Source of the DNA: Glossina fuscipes
Lineage: Eukaryota; Arthropoda; Insecta; Diptera; Glossinidae
Direction of reading: 5' to 3'
NCBI RefSeq assembly: GCF_014805625.2
Contig: NW_023998457.1
Coordinates: forward strand, 2,214,997 to 2,278,996
Length of the DNA stretch: 64,000 nucleotides
Part shown: in pieces, positions 11,590 to 23,400 of the stretch
How the letters are laid out: each line of letters opens with the position of its first letter
How positions within the stretch are numbered: position 1 is the first letter of the stretch
Notes under the pieces: generated by a model
What the model saw: the letters and a program-made list of their open reading frames with translations, nothing else
Told to the model about the DNA's origin: nothing
Database searches by the model: none
Made by a program: the position numbers and the translations under genes

Positions 11590-11918
11590 ATTCCAAATGT
11601 ACGTCTTACGATATACGATCGACATACTGCAGGTATATACGAGATTCGATCGACTTGCAGTAAATATATTCGATATCCGCTCGACATATCGTGTGTATAT
11701 ATGATATCGGATGGACATATCATTGGTATGTACAATATGCGTTCGATGCTATATAGGTATATACAATATTCAATCGACATATATTACATATATCCGATAT
11801 GTGTTGAATGATTGTATAAGATATTTGATCGATATGCTGTAAGTATATACAATGTACGATTGATATATCATAGATACACACGTTCTGCGATTTGTGATCG
11901 ACCTATAATGTAGAATAT
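11590..11918. repeat. Degenerate 31-bp minisatellite
   Basis: Units start at 11616, 11647, 11678, 11709, 11740, 11771 and 11802, exactly 31 bp apart. A shortened unit follows, then more at about 11827, 11857 and 11888. A typical unit has CGATCGACATA, then GTATATAC, then a GATATT-like end. Very diverged pieces may extend towards 12090. Because of the YR-rich palindromic unit, both strands stay open (11581-11811 plus; 11541-11780 minus), giving 31-codon-periodic nonsense peptides. Confidence 0.85.
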
Positions 11919-13379
11919 ACGGTCTACACGACTTATGCACGATATGCTACACCAGATGTACTCTCTACGACGTATTATCGACCTTCGTCCTTTATACCAT
12001 AAAATATATACACAATATTACCTCTGAAGTGCTACGATTTAAGAGACGTACGATACGATGTACCATGTGTATCAGTCAATACGATATAGGTATTACTACT
12101 TGTACTGCATTACTGTATTGTCTACGGCACCGTATACGATGAAACCATCAAGAAAATGCCTTGGCTCTTGGTTACACCAAAAGTAATATTTTTTTATAAA
12201 ATTCGACTCAAGCCGACTCGTTCTGTTCTGCTCAATTTTCCAATTAACTAGCCGATCAAAGCTCAAGATGAAATTCAAAAACATTAGATTATAATAATAA
12301 ACTTATGATGGCCATGTTTTATGACACATATGGGTATAATTTATACATTAATCACATTTTTTTTGCCAGATTATTTTTCTTCTTTTCAGATTTTTTTGTC
12401 TTGAAAGGCTCGCTAAGCTGTGCATTGTATTGTCTGCGCATTTGTCGATTCAATTGTTCGAATTCTGTGTTTCTTGTTTTTATAAGGAAAGAAAGAAAAG
12501 AAAAGAAAAGAAAAAAAAAAAAAAACCAAGTCTAAAATAAATGATTTTTCAAATCTGTACGGAAGGTATTCGAGATTTGTTTTAAGACACGAGTGTGCAA
12601 TTTTTACCCCTTCGCTGATATTTTTTTTTTTTTTTTTGTCATTGTCTTGCAGTTAACAACACCATGACTATAAGGATGACGGGAAAATTTATGTTTCTAT
12701 TTGTTAATGGTTCAATATTTCAAGACATGGGTACTTGAGTTTACATTTGTACTGTTCCATTGTTGTGGCTGTTATTATTGTTGGTACAATAGTGATTTCT
12801 TTTTTTACCTATTTTTCTTTTTATTTTTTATTTTTTTTTTATTTATAGTACTTATCTTTCCCTTTCCCCAACCACTGCCCGCGCCTCTTTGTACAATTGT
12901 CGTCATCGTAAGTGCTCTTCTTATGCTGCACTAGACAAGCATAATAGTTGCTGGAGCTGTTGTTGCTGTTGTTGTTGTAAATGCAACTTTCAGCGGTAGT
13001 GATTGTTATTTTTTGTTTATTCCAAAAATCAAGTTAAAAAAATGTTTTAAAAATAAATAAAAACCAAAATGCAATCATCATAGCACAAAAACAAAAAGAA
13101 GAAAAATATGCAAAAAAAAAAAAATCCATTGTTTATAATTTTAGGATTTAAAAAAATATATACAAACTATACTTGAAGTAATACATATTCGTAGGTACTT
13201 TAAAAATATAGCACACAGGCATTTATTTTTATATGTATATATATATATATATATATGTATATAATGAAATTGCGTTTTTATTGAAATCAAGCAAGCAACA
13301 AGAAAAACAAAAAGAAAATTTTTTTCAGTTTAGGCCGATTTTTTAGGACCCGTTTAAGCCCGTAAAAATGTGCTTTTCA
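11919..13379. other. No gene seen; simple-sequence tracts
   Basis: Includes a GAAAA-type tract at about 12487-12525, T runs near 12618 and 12805-12840, an A run near 13111, and a TA run at 13231-13262. The frames at 12305-12535 and 12701-12934 read through these tracts and are not gene-like. Confidence 0.55.
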
Positions 13380-13935
13380 TTATTTATAATAATAATAAAC
13401 AGATTTAATATTAAAAAATTAAGATATAACGATTAAATTAATAAAAATTAATAATTAATACTTAATAATTAAAAATTAATATTTAATAATTAACATTTAA
13501 TAATTAATAATTCATAATTAATTATTTAAACAATTAATTATTTTCGATCAATAAATAATGTCAACTAATACTTAATTAAATTTAAAATAATTAATAAATA
13601 AAAGTTAATATTTTTAATTTAACAATTAATTATTAATTAAACAATTATAAATCAACTAATTATTATTTAATCAATTAATTAATTATTAATTGGCAATTAA
13701 TTTTTATTGGTTCGTACATACACCTATTCGACATAATTATGATATAATTTAAGTCAGCTTTCTTCTTTTCGGCTTAATTTAATTTAAAATAATTAATAAA
13801 CCAAATTAATTAATTATTATTTAATTAATTATATATTACTATTAATTATATATTATTAATTAATTAATTATAATTATGTTATAATTAATTATTAATTAAT
13901 ATAATTAGTCAACTCATTATTAATATTATTAATAA
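13380..13935. repeat. AT-only low-complexity block (TTAATTAA-rich)
   Basis: Over 500 bp made almost entirely of A and T, dominated by TTAATTAATT and AATTAATAATTAAT words, broken by one less biased patch at about 13700-13770. It contains no frame. It would be expected to melt or cruciform readily. Confidence 0.8.
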
Positions 13936-16546
13936 TTAAATTCTTTTGATTTATACATACATACATGTAGTCGATATGATTATCATACCAGCTATCATTT
14001 CAACCCAATATGATACCGACAGATTTTAAAAACTTCTGCGCAGGCCATTTATAATGGCTACATATGTATGTTATGCGCCGGTATATGTACTATATTTTTG
14101 ATCCCATCGATTGCATTTCATAGGTAAATGTGCAAAATAAGAGCTATACCCACCTGCTTCTTCCTACACGCCTAGGTATATTGGCTAATTATAGGTACAG
14201 CACTGGTCCAATCTATTTGATTTTCTAACCACATACAAAGAAATCTAATAGCAATAAAAATTACATTTAAAATCGAGCTCGATACTTTAAGAAAAGTCTT
14301 CAAATCGTTAGACAAAGAGAAGATATGAATAATCATTTTTTCTTTTTATCAGTTATGAATAAATCTCTTAACCAATTTAGTGGACTTTCGACTTCCCAAA
14401 GACAAGAGAAAAGTTTCAATTCATAATTATTCTTTCAACAAGCAAAAAATATACAGGCAGGTCGAAATAATTAACGTGATTTCGATTCTGAAATAAGGAG
14501 AATATGTATGGAGATTTTTAATTTTATCGTGACAAGAGGAGGTCAAGTTTGCAGTAAATGAGATTTCAAGAGGTGTATGCTATCAGAATTAATTAAATCG
14601 GTACTATTTCAACGCCAGACGGATGGTTACATAAAATGATAGATAAGCGGATGTATGGAGAAAAGAGCAAAAGGAAGAAGCTACCGGGTGAACAAATGGA
14701 CGGGCTTGAACAAATATGGAAACAGATTCATGAATAATTGCGGTTGGGTCAACGGAAAGGTATTCGGGCAGACGGTTGAATTGGCGAATGGGCCGACGAG
14801 CAAATCGTCATATGATGAGATGGGCGGACGAGAAGACATGTAGGTAAACTAAGTTGGCTTAAGATTAAAAAAACATGTATGTAAATTATGAAATACTCGA
14901 TAAAAATGTATCTTTATATATATATTTCGCAGCAAGCCCGCCATTGTGGTGAATGTAAATATATAAATAGCGTCAAACTCTACTCGATTTATACCGCTTT
15001 TGTAAAGAAAAAAAAATAATTAGACGTTATAGACGTCCTAGCCTCACCAAGTCGTACTGCCGTTCGCTTTGCTTTCTTGCAGATTTGCTTTAAAAAAATC
15101 AAAAGAAAAATTCTTATGGCCTCCACAAAAGCTCTTTCCCATCTCATGTCAGCATCTTTAGGGATTTGGAAAGTTGTTTTATGAAATTTTTAAGTTAATT
15201 TAGATTCTAACCCTGGAATAATTTCAAAAATTACAATATTAAGCAAATTTAAAGAACGAGCTGGTACCACTTGTAAATTCCTTCAAATTCTTATATCCTT
15301 ACTTGTACATAGAACTTTGTTTAATTTCGTACCGCAATGAAAAGGCATTGCTTGCTGAAAATAAAGCCATCGTTGATGCTTTAAGAATGTATTCATCAAT
15401 ATGTGTGCGTGACTTATGCGACGTTTAATTATCTTTCGAAAGTGAATGAAAGAATGAAATATTCGATTTATTCGGTTTTTTTTGTTCTTGAGAAGGAAAA
15501 ATGCCTCATAAGAAGAATACCCTAAGCGAAAGTATAAAAGTTGTGTAAGTTGATGACTCATCCAATTAATGCTCCAATCCGTTGTTTCCTGGCATTGAAT
15601 GAGGTAACATATACAACCGAAAAAAAACCTAACCATAGCGTTGATACAGAATTGCGTAAGCATATCCTTGCTGATGCTAATCCAATCAAAGTTCTAAACC
15701 ATTTTGGCTGGCATTTCAACCTAACCTTAACTTCGGTCAAACAAATATTACAAAACATTTAGAAGGATTTGTTATGGTAAACAATTTTAAATTTCACTAC
15801 CAATTTATCGATTTTTGTTAAACTATAAAGCATAGCTCCAAAGTGGATAGAGAGCAAGTGTTTTCTATAATCAAATTACCATTTCATTCATCTTTAAATT
15901 TTGTTTGTCACGTCCGATTATGTATTTATACTTAATCATCCGTCTTAATCAGTAGAAAAATATATGATTTTCAATCATACATTTTTATATGATTTTCAAT
16001 CATACATTTTAACTCATTTTAATGGTATAACATACGATTCGTTTTTCGCCTACATCCAATACAATATAACGGTCAAGCTGTAAGCCATTATGATCTTTTG
16101 CAGCGTAAACGATTTCCACATGCATATATGCTCGTTAAGTTGTTTACTTTGTATTCTCAAAACTTAACAACGAAAACAATAGCGACAACTAAAACTGTAT
16201 AATTCCCATTTACCAATTGGGATACTATAAGTATTTGCCGTTTGTACATATGTACGCTTTCGATAGTACGGAGAAAGCCATGAACATTGGACAGGATTTC
16301 AGACTTTTATTTGCTGTTTTTTTTTTTGGCGTTACTGCCAATGAACTGAATACATTTCTGAAGTGAAATGAAAGTGCAAAGTAAAGGCCGACTCTTGCAA
16401 ACTCTTAAGAGTTATGTAAAGTGCGAGCAGTTTATATGAAGATGGGCTGCTGTTCATAAAATGCAACACAATATTTTCCTATTGTCAGTTCTTTTTTTTT
16501 TTTTTTTGTGAACAATTTTATCAATAACTCCAATTTTTTTTAGCTT
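13936..16546. other. No recognisable gene
   Basis: AT-rich sequence. The frames at 14655-14843 (plus), 15283-15663 (minus) and 15541-15762 (plus) have no recognisable domain. The first lies in purine-rich sequence with recurring GGACGG-like words. A direct duplication of a TATGATTTTCAATCATACAT word occurs at about 15962 and 15988. There is a T run at about 16492-16507. Confidence 0.45.
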
Positions 16547-17095
16547 TGAATAATCAGCTGAGTTCTCAATCGCTTATAGCAAGATAGACTGACTGGATTA
16601 TGAACAAACTTCTCAGCTGCATATTCAGTTAACTGACTGCTTGATTTCTTAGGTGATTATGCAATCAGTTGACATCTCAACGACTTATTCAATCAGCTGA
16701 TTTCTCAAACGCTTATCACTTAACTTCTTAATTGACTTGGCCTTCAATGAACTTCTCAGAGATTTCTTCAATCAGTTGGCTTCTCAACCAACTATTCAAT
16801 TAAATGGCTGCGTAATTGACTACTGCAATCAGCTAACATTTCCGCACTTTATTCAATCAGCTAACATAACAGCTGTTCACTCAATCAACTTAACTGATAA
16901 TGAAATTAACAAACTTGTTAGCAGCTTATGCGGATTATTGAATCGATTGAATCCTAAACCAATTTTTAGTTGGCGTCAGAATCCTTTATTCAATCATTGC
17001 TTAGACAATTAGCTAAGTTTTCCCAATTTGTCGACTTCTCGACCGATCATTGAATTAGATGACACCTGAACCATTCATTTCTTAGATAATATGCT
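16547..17095. repeat. Degenerate 28-bp minisatellite
   Basis: Units begin CAATCAG(C/T)TG and carry TTCTCAA and CTTATT. Starts at 16662 and 16690, then 16769, 16797, 16826, 16854 and 16882, keep a 28-29 bp period; 16991 is again roughly in phase. The plus-strand frame at 16737-17012 (91 codons) is open only because of this repeat: 28 bp is not a codon multiple and the peptide is not periodic. Confidence 0.85.
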
Positions 17096-17644
17096 CCCCT
17101 GTCTTCCTCTATCCATATTGTATAGCATATAAAATTCGTTTCTTACCCATTTGAGTTTCATGATGTTTGCTTTTGAAATCGCATGCATAAAATTTGTATG
17201 TGGAGAAAATCCTCCAATATGTAAAAAAATGTAAAATGAAAATCTCTGGCATTACACAATCATTTCATAAATGTTTACATACGCAGGTATGTCCTCATGC
17301 CGCCAATCCATGTATTTAACGTGTGTTTGTGTATAAGAGTTTTATATTTATATCTTGTTTTTTTTTTTTTTTGCTTTACTTTTCATGGTTTTACTTTGGC
17401 CGTAATGCTCAGATAAGTTAAATTTTATTGTCATTATTTTTTTTCAACCTTTTAAGAAGATTTTATTACGAAAAATCATCTGTAGTGGCAAAGCCCACCA
17501 TGTCGACAACGCAAAGTGAAAATCATTCGCGCGAAATCTCTACGATTTTTATTAATTACTTATTAGCGTTTCTGAAAAAAGAGAAGAGCTCATTAATTAT
17601 TATACAGTATTTAATAATACTCATTTCGCTTTTTTTCAGTCGTT
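17096..17644. other. No recognisable feature
   Basis: AT-rich spacer with a T run near 17359. The frame at 17428-17739 has no domain and runs into the family A copy. Confidence 0.45.
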
Positions 17645-18195
17645 GTATACCTTATACCAATTGTGGTACGAAGCTTGTACGTCCATCTGTCCGTCTTGGC
17701 TTTTTGTGCGGTCCATCTAAACTTTACTATACCGATTGATAGAGCATCACGTTCTAAATCTTGTCTGCCCATCTGTCCATTTTGGTTTCTTGTGTTCAAC
17801 CTAAATACACTTTTTATCATACCAAATGATACAGAATCACTTTCCGAATCTTGTCCGCCTATTTGTCCGTCTTGACTTCTTACGTTCAACCTAGAAGGAC
17901 TTTTTATTATACCGATTGATTCCGATTCACTTTCTAAAGCTTGTCTATCCATCTGTCCGTCTAGCTTTCTTGTGTTCAATCTGCTCATCGCAAATTTTCA
18001 GATATTCTTATGAATTTGGCTAGATCCACCTATAATAGCCAACGACGTGGGCTAATGAAAATGTTTCGGATTGGGCCAATTTTTCAGTCACTTCCCATAC
18101 AACGCCTTATTTTATATTGTTATAGGAATAACTATATATTCGTATAAGGTACTTAGCGATGGGCGTGCCCCACTATAATGTTTTTACTTGTTCTT
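17645..18195 (+). repeat. Dispersed repeat family A with 90-bp tandem module
   Basis: The 5' module (TATACCGATTGAT, a C-rich GTCCGTCTTG tract, TTCTTGTGTTCAACCTA) is repeated, with starts at 17728, 17818 and 17908: exactly 90 bp apart, plus a partial unit near 17653. The family core follows (CACTTCCCATACAACGCC), then the 3' end GGTACTTAGCGATGGGCG and GCCCCACTATAATG, TTTTTACTTG. Because 90 is a multiple of three, the minus strand stays open over 17988-17611 and encodes a 30-residue periodic peptide (LNTR...DGQM.RQ). I regard this as a repeat artefact, since the same module is found without an open frame elsewhere. Confidence 0.85.
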
Positions 18196-18883
18196 CATGC
18201 AAATACATTGAATGCGTCTTTATTATTCAAAAGGGATCAAAGTGAATTTCAGTTAACACGCTTATATATAATATAAATATATATACATATATGTATATAT
18301 ATGTATATGTGAATATATGTATATGTGAATAACTCAACTACTTTTCCCCTTATTACTGTTAGAGCCCTATAGGTTAAGTTAGCGTTTTTTGTGAAGCATC
18401 CATAATGTAAGTAGTTACGCTGACAATCATTCTCTTAGAGAAAGTGTATATAAACAACACTTGGGAAAATTTTATATACATATGTAATTTCGAAAACAAA
18501 AACACCCCTCAACTTACATTATTTTCAATTAAGATGAAATCTGTATATAAACATCATCTAAGATAGTTTTCATGCTTTCAATTGTTCAAACAATGTTATG
18601 GTTTATAAAAAAAAATGCGAATATTTGAAAAATGTAATGGAAAATTGAAAATTTCTTATTAATATACAAAGTTCCTTGGTGAAATTTCAACGGTTACCAT
18701 TTCTTATTCTTTTTAAACTCGCACATATGCCGCAAAATAAAGTCTTAAACAAATGGTGAAATTTTTGTTAACATTTGAAGAACGTCGCCTAGTTTCATTG
18801 GTGTTGGCCGGTAAACAGGGTGGGCTTCTCTAAGCGATTCGATTTCGTCACGTTAACAACAACCTAGTGAATGTTTTTTTCCT
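18196..18883. other. No gene; TA-rich tract
   Basis: Includes a TATATGTA-type tract at about 18262-18330. Nothing else was recognised. Confidence 0.5.
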
Positions 18884-19137
18884 CTCTCTTCAAACGTCAA
18901 CTTCAGGTGTAGCCCTATTGCAAGTCAGATATATGGGACCATTGAAGTGCTTCAATAAGTGAATGCACAGTGAAATGCTACTTTGTCATGATGCAAAAGC
19001 ATAGGCTTATCGGCCCAAAATTCTAGCGAACAGCTAGCTATACATCAATGACGCATAACACTCAAGCCATATTCCTTGTCAACAGTTTTCTTCAGTATGA
19101 AGAATTTGTAATGCATTGCCCTCTCAGTTTTAATATT
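18884..19137 (-). pseudogene. Decayed mariner-type transposase fragment
   Basis: On the minus strand, 19116-19050 reads MHYKFF...KKTVDKEYGLSVMR, matching the family block HHEFLP...QTVNKEYYLSVMRRLR. Further on, 19023-18952 reads EFWADKPMLLHHDKVAFHC, matching ELWxxNxWxLHHDNAPxHT, with the second catalytic aspartate kept (codon at about 18987-18985) but the next asparagine changed to lysine. A last block KLTFEE at about 18903 matches the KLKxxLRG-type segment. Stops and frame changes separate the blocks. The lineage carries the HHDNAP signature rather than the FHQDNA of the element at 62.7 kb, so it is a different mariner subgroup. The DNA-binding half was not found. Confidence 0.75.
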
Positions 19138-19199
19138 GACAAGTCATCCATCTGAACGTTAACGAATCTTCATGCTTCACGGATTGAGTTAAACCAAAT

Positions 19200-19510
19200 G
19201 TTTGTTCAACTTGTACAAGAAAGCTAAAGGGACGGACGAACAGACAAGCTTCAAAAAGTGATTCTGAACCACTCGGTATAATAAAAAGTGATTCTAGATT
19301 AAACAAAAGAGAGCAAGACGGACAGATGGACAGACAAACTTTAAAAGTGATTCTGAGTCAATTGGCGTTTCTAGGTTGAACACAAGAAAGCAACACGGAC
19401 ACACGGACAGACAAGCTTCAGAGAGTGATTCTGAATCAATCCAGCCTATCTCAATTTCTCCTGGGCGTTGCATACATCCGTGCAAATCTAATATATTCTT
19501 GTAACACAAG
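19200..19510 (-). repeat. Dispersed repeat family A, inverted, three modules
   Basis: Three successive GGACAGACAAGCTT/AACTTT...GTGATTCTGA modules at about 19240, 19330 and 19410, spaced 80-90 bp, then CTCCTGGGCGTTGCATACAT and CCGTGCAAATCTAATATATTC, the reversed 5' end. The core and 3' end are absent. It lies next to the mariner relic at 18884-19137. The minus-strand frame 19294-19596 is repeat-derived. Confidence 0.8.
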
Positions 19511-21348
19511 TACAAATAAAATTCCTTACATTCAATTCTCTTCAATAAATATAAATGAAAAGAAAAATTAATAAAAATGCTTAAAAATCTGATCATTTCG
19601 CATTATTTAAAGTGTCAAACAAAAATTATGTTTCTATAAAAACAAAAATTGCTTTTAATACCTTATTACTGTTTAACACAATTACGCAAACACATACGCA
19701 CACATGAATTTGCAAGCACGCAACCATTCATACATGAAGTAACAGCATCAACACATTGGTAAATGGAAAAGCAAAAGGTTTAACAGAATACGGGCACAAT
19801 ACAACATAACGCAATGCAATGCAACGGAACACAACGCAACGCAACACAAAACAAATTCTTATTGTAGATGTATTTATGCATAATCGTATGGTTGCCGCAC
19901 CGCAGGTTCATTAATTTGCTGAATGTATTGAGTTGAGTTGATCTTATAGGCGAAAACGCCATCATTGGGTAACCGCTCATATTTATTACTCGTTACATTT
20001 GTTAATTAAGGCTTGTCAGCGACATCATTTAATATTTTTACACAGTATGCCACAAATTGAAAACGAATAAAATGTACAAAAAAAAAAAAAAAGAAAAAAA
20101 AAAGACGAGGAAAAATAAATAAATAAATAAAAAAAGAAGAAGAAAACAACAAAAAACCAAAATAAGCGAAAACTGAAAAATAAAAAATGAAAAAACAAAA
20201 CTCAACAACAAAATTATGTAATGCGAGAAGACAGACGAACAGGCGGATAAACAAAGTGATATAAAGGCAACCAGACAAATACATATAAAGCAATTACTTT
20301 TCTGCATTTTTCACATACATATATGTATATATATATATATATAAGCATATATATATGCTTGGATAGGCATACATGCATGTGAGTATGTTCATTAGTTCAT
20401 ATATTCATATGTAAGCACGTATGACATATAAAAACGAAAAATGAAAAACAAAAAAAACTTTGGCAACCATCACAACAACAACAACAACAATAACAAAAAT
20501 GATTTTTACCATTAACATGTAGATGATAAAATAAGCAACGGGAACACACAAACGTTGAGATGAGGCGAAAAACTATAAGCAACAGTAAACCCAACAATAA
20601 CGAGAATGACAACAACAACAACAAATATGAGAAGAATCAAAAACAAAATCAACAACAAAAATATAAAAAAAAAAAAAAAATGACAACAGCAACGAACAGC
20701 AACATTGGTCTCATTATCAACAACAGCCTTATTTGCAACACATCCTTAACGTTATTCATACGCTCCGTTGTTCGCATTGCATTGTACATCAGTATGCCAG
20801 TACTTATAGTATATGTATATATGTACATAAAATGTGTACGCATACAGTTAAAATTGACAACATTATATCCGCATGCATATATACAAACGTATTCACGTAA
20901 CTATATGCGTAAGTATGTGTGTCAGTGGTTGAAAAACTCTTTCGTTCACGGGGGATTCACCACAACAACTGCACTGAATGATTGTCAGTAAATGAGTTGC
21001 AATGCCGTCCGTCCGTCCTTCAATGTGCGTGCAAGCAGACACAGGCATATATATACACATACACAGACGGATACACACACACACAAGCATGCATACGTGT
21101 ACACTCACGCATGATGAAACTATTACATTTGCTTATACGTATATATTACTTATATACGGGTTGCATTATAACTGAGTGTATGTATATAGAAAATTATTAC
21201 AACGTTTCACCAGCAACAATATTGCTTGATATTGCTTACGCTTATATGCGACGGCTGTAGCAGTTGGTTTTATGCTCTACGGCTTATTGCAATAGTATGT
21301 TAAAAACAATAACGGTAACGTTCTCGAAAAACGATATTCACTGCTTTT

Positions 21349-21379
<31 letters not shown>

Positions 21380-23250
21380 ATTTAAGATAATTTTATAGTC
21401 AACGACATTTGGTTGAAATTCGTAAATGATATCATGGAAAATCCCAATATCCTTTATTAATCATTCATTAGTTCATGAAATGAAGTGAGGTCGATTTTTC
21501 TCGAGTCAGCTTAATGAATCCTAAAGATCTTTACTTTATGCGACAATCATTCGGTCATGTGAATACATTTTTTTAGTTTTAAAAATCCATTCGTAATGTT
21601 CATAAGGTTACTAGAAATTAAAAATAAAACATCATTATTTTCCTATCAGAGAAGAAAACAAAATCAAGATATATTAAAAAGGATCGGTTCTCGTTAACGA
21701 TAAAGTTAACGATTTAACATTAAACATGTTATTGTGCGTACGTATTCACGATATGCATGCGTTGAGCTACTGATTCGGTTGGAGTTAATGTAGTTGATTG
21801 TGGTATCGGTTGATTGCAATTCGTGTTTCGTGTTGTTCCTACGTCGTTACTTTAGTTTGCCGACTAAATTGCTTGACGCAATTTGCTCTTTAAGCTATTG
21901 CAGGCACTTAATATCTACCGATTCCCATAGCTGCAATCGGTTATGGATATAAAGTATAAAACTATGTGAATGCATAAGTATGAATGTGCTATATACTACA
22001 CAGATGCACATACGGATTTACACGCTTATATGCCTTTCGTTTGCTTATTACAAGCCACACGTCTCATTGCTTTCTTTTTTTTTTTTTTTTACTTCGTTTG
22101 TTTGGCTGATTTCGGCTCAGGATTTTTATTAAACCTTAGAGAACAAAGTTTATGTACGATTCGTTTCTTTTACTATATATAGCATTTTACATATACTCTG
22201 AGAGAATATTAATTTCGTCATTTCATTTGCATATAGCGTAAGTTGTTCGCCTATGCATGAGTTTGCCATTTTCCTTTTCGTTAGCGAGACGAGTAAGTAA
22301 ACTATATATTGAGTCTATGCGAAAATCGTTTGAAACTCAAAATTGAAATGTGACGACATCATTATAAAGAATTCAAAACAGGTGACAGTTCCATATTGAC
22401 GCGGGCACGAAAATCACTTATAACGACGACCTTCACAAAGGTAATCCAAAAATAAATGCTTGTGCCTTTCCGAACATAAATATCGTGTAAAGCCTCGATT
22501 ATATTTTGCAGTCAATGCGACAGGAAGCGAGAAAGTTTTTACCGAAAGAAAGTGTTAAAAGTCCCGTTTTGACGTCGCAGCAACCGCAACCAGAAGCGAC
22601 CTGAGTCAAAAGATTTTTCGAGATAAGAGACCTTTCATTTGAATTAACAGTGTTATTAGCTGTTTGTATATTCTAAGACTAAAGTCTTAAAGCACTAGCA
22701 TTCCAAGGCTATCGGTTCTATTGAAAACTCTACTGCATTTGAGATTTAAACCCCCTACTATTACACTATTAGTTGAAGTCTACTCGGCCACATAGACGGA
22801 TGGAATTAACGGTAATTAGCATGAAAAGCGAAAGGAATGAGAAATTTGATAAAAGCTTTCGACAGTAGGAGCAGCCAAATGTGAGTACAGCGTGAACCTT
22901 GTTTAAACAAACCTTCATTTAATTGATCGACAGTTACGGCGACGAACAATGGAAAGATGTTCAGAAAAAGTCAATGAAATGTTTTTATAAATGTCTTAAA
23001 ATGTTTTATGGGAGAAAGCTTTCTATGTATCGAAATCTTGAGATAACCACCTTATCTCTTTTCCACCCCCTGAAACAAGTATTACGGTTTTTCACGGTAA
23101 AAAAAAGAGGCCTCACCATAGCAGCTTCTAGTTTCTCTCGCATGCCACTCCTGCAGTATAAGCCATTTGTCCTCGTCTGTATTTCTTAAAAGATGTCGTT
23201 CGCTTTCAATCTATTCCCATCGCATACAAATATGGCTATGTTCTCCCGAA
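19511..23250. other. No gene seen; many simple repeats
   Basis: Holds a pentamer-like AACGC/AATGC patch at about 19798-19850, an A-rich block at 20075-20165, TA/TATG runs at 20320-20355, an AAC run at 20472-20490, an A run near 20668, CA-rich patches near 21045-21085, and long T runs at 21343-21378 and 22075-22091. Frames at 20006-21260 on both strands read through these tracts. I see no exon-like conserved frame or RNA gene. Confidence 0.5.
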
Positions 23251-23400
23251 TTTGTCGAAAAATTTCACAGGCTATGTTCGATTTCTATTGCTGATGTTAT
23301 GTCATCAGTGTTAATTCTGTATCAAGTCNNNNNNNNNNACGAATCTATCGAGACATTTCCCAGCTTATGTTCGATTTCTATTGTTGATGTTATGTCACCG
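23251..23400. repeat. Diverged tandem duplication spanning a gap
   Basis: TATGTTCGATTTCTATT(G)(C/T)TGATGTTATGTCA occurs at 23273-23304 and again at 23366-23397, one mismatch in 32 bases, with weaker similarity extending left of both copies. The 10-N gap lies between them. The copies differ, so this may be a true tandem repeat that defeated assembly rather than a simple overlap. Confidence 0.75.
23329..23338. other. Assembly gap (10 N)
   Basis: Ten unknown bases, a conventional placeholder length rather than a measured one. Confidence 0.99.

Noticed and set aside
11541..11811. Overlapping open frames on both strands
   Set aside because: By-product of the 31-bp repeat, whose unit is open in both directions.
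14655..14843. 62-codon frame of mixed composition
   Set aside because: Short, no domain, and sits in purine-rich GGACGG-type semi-repetitive sequence.
16737..17012. 91-codon frame that looks like an Asn/Leu-rich protein
   Set aside because: Made entirely from the 28-bp minisatellite, with no peptide periodicity or domain.
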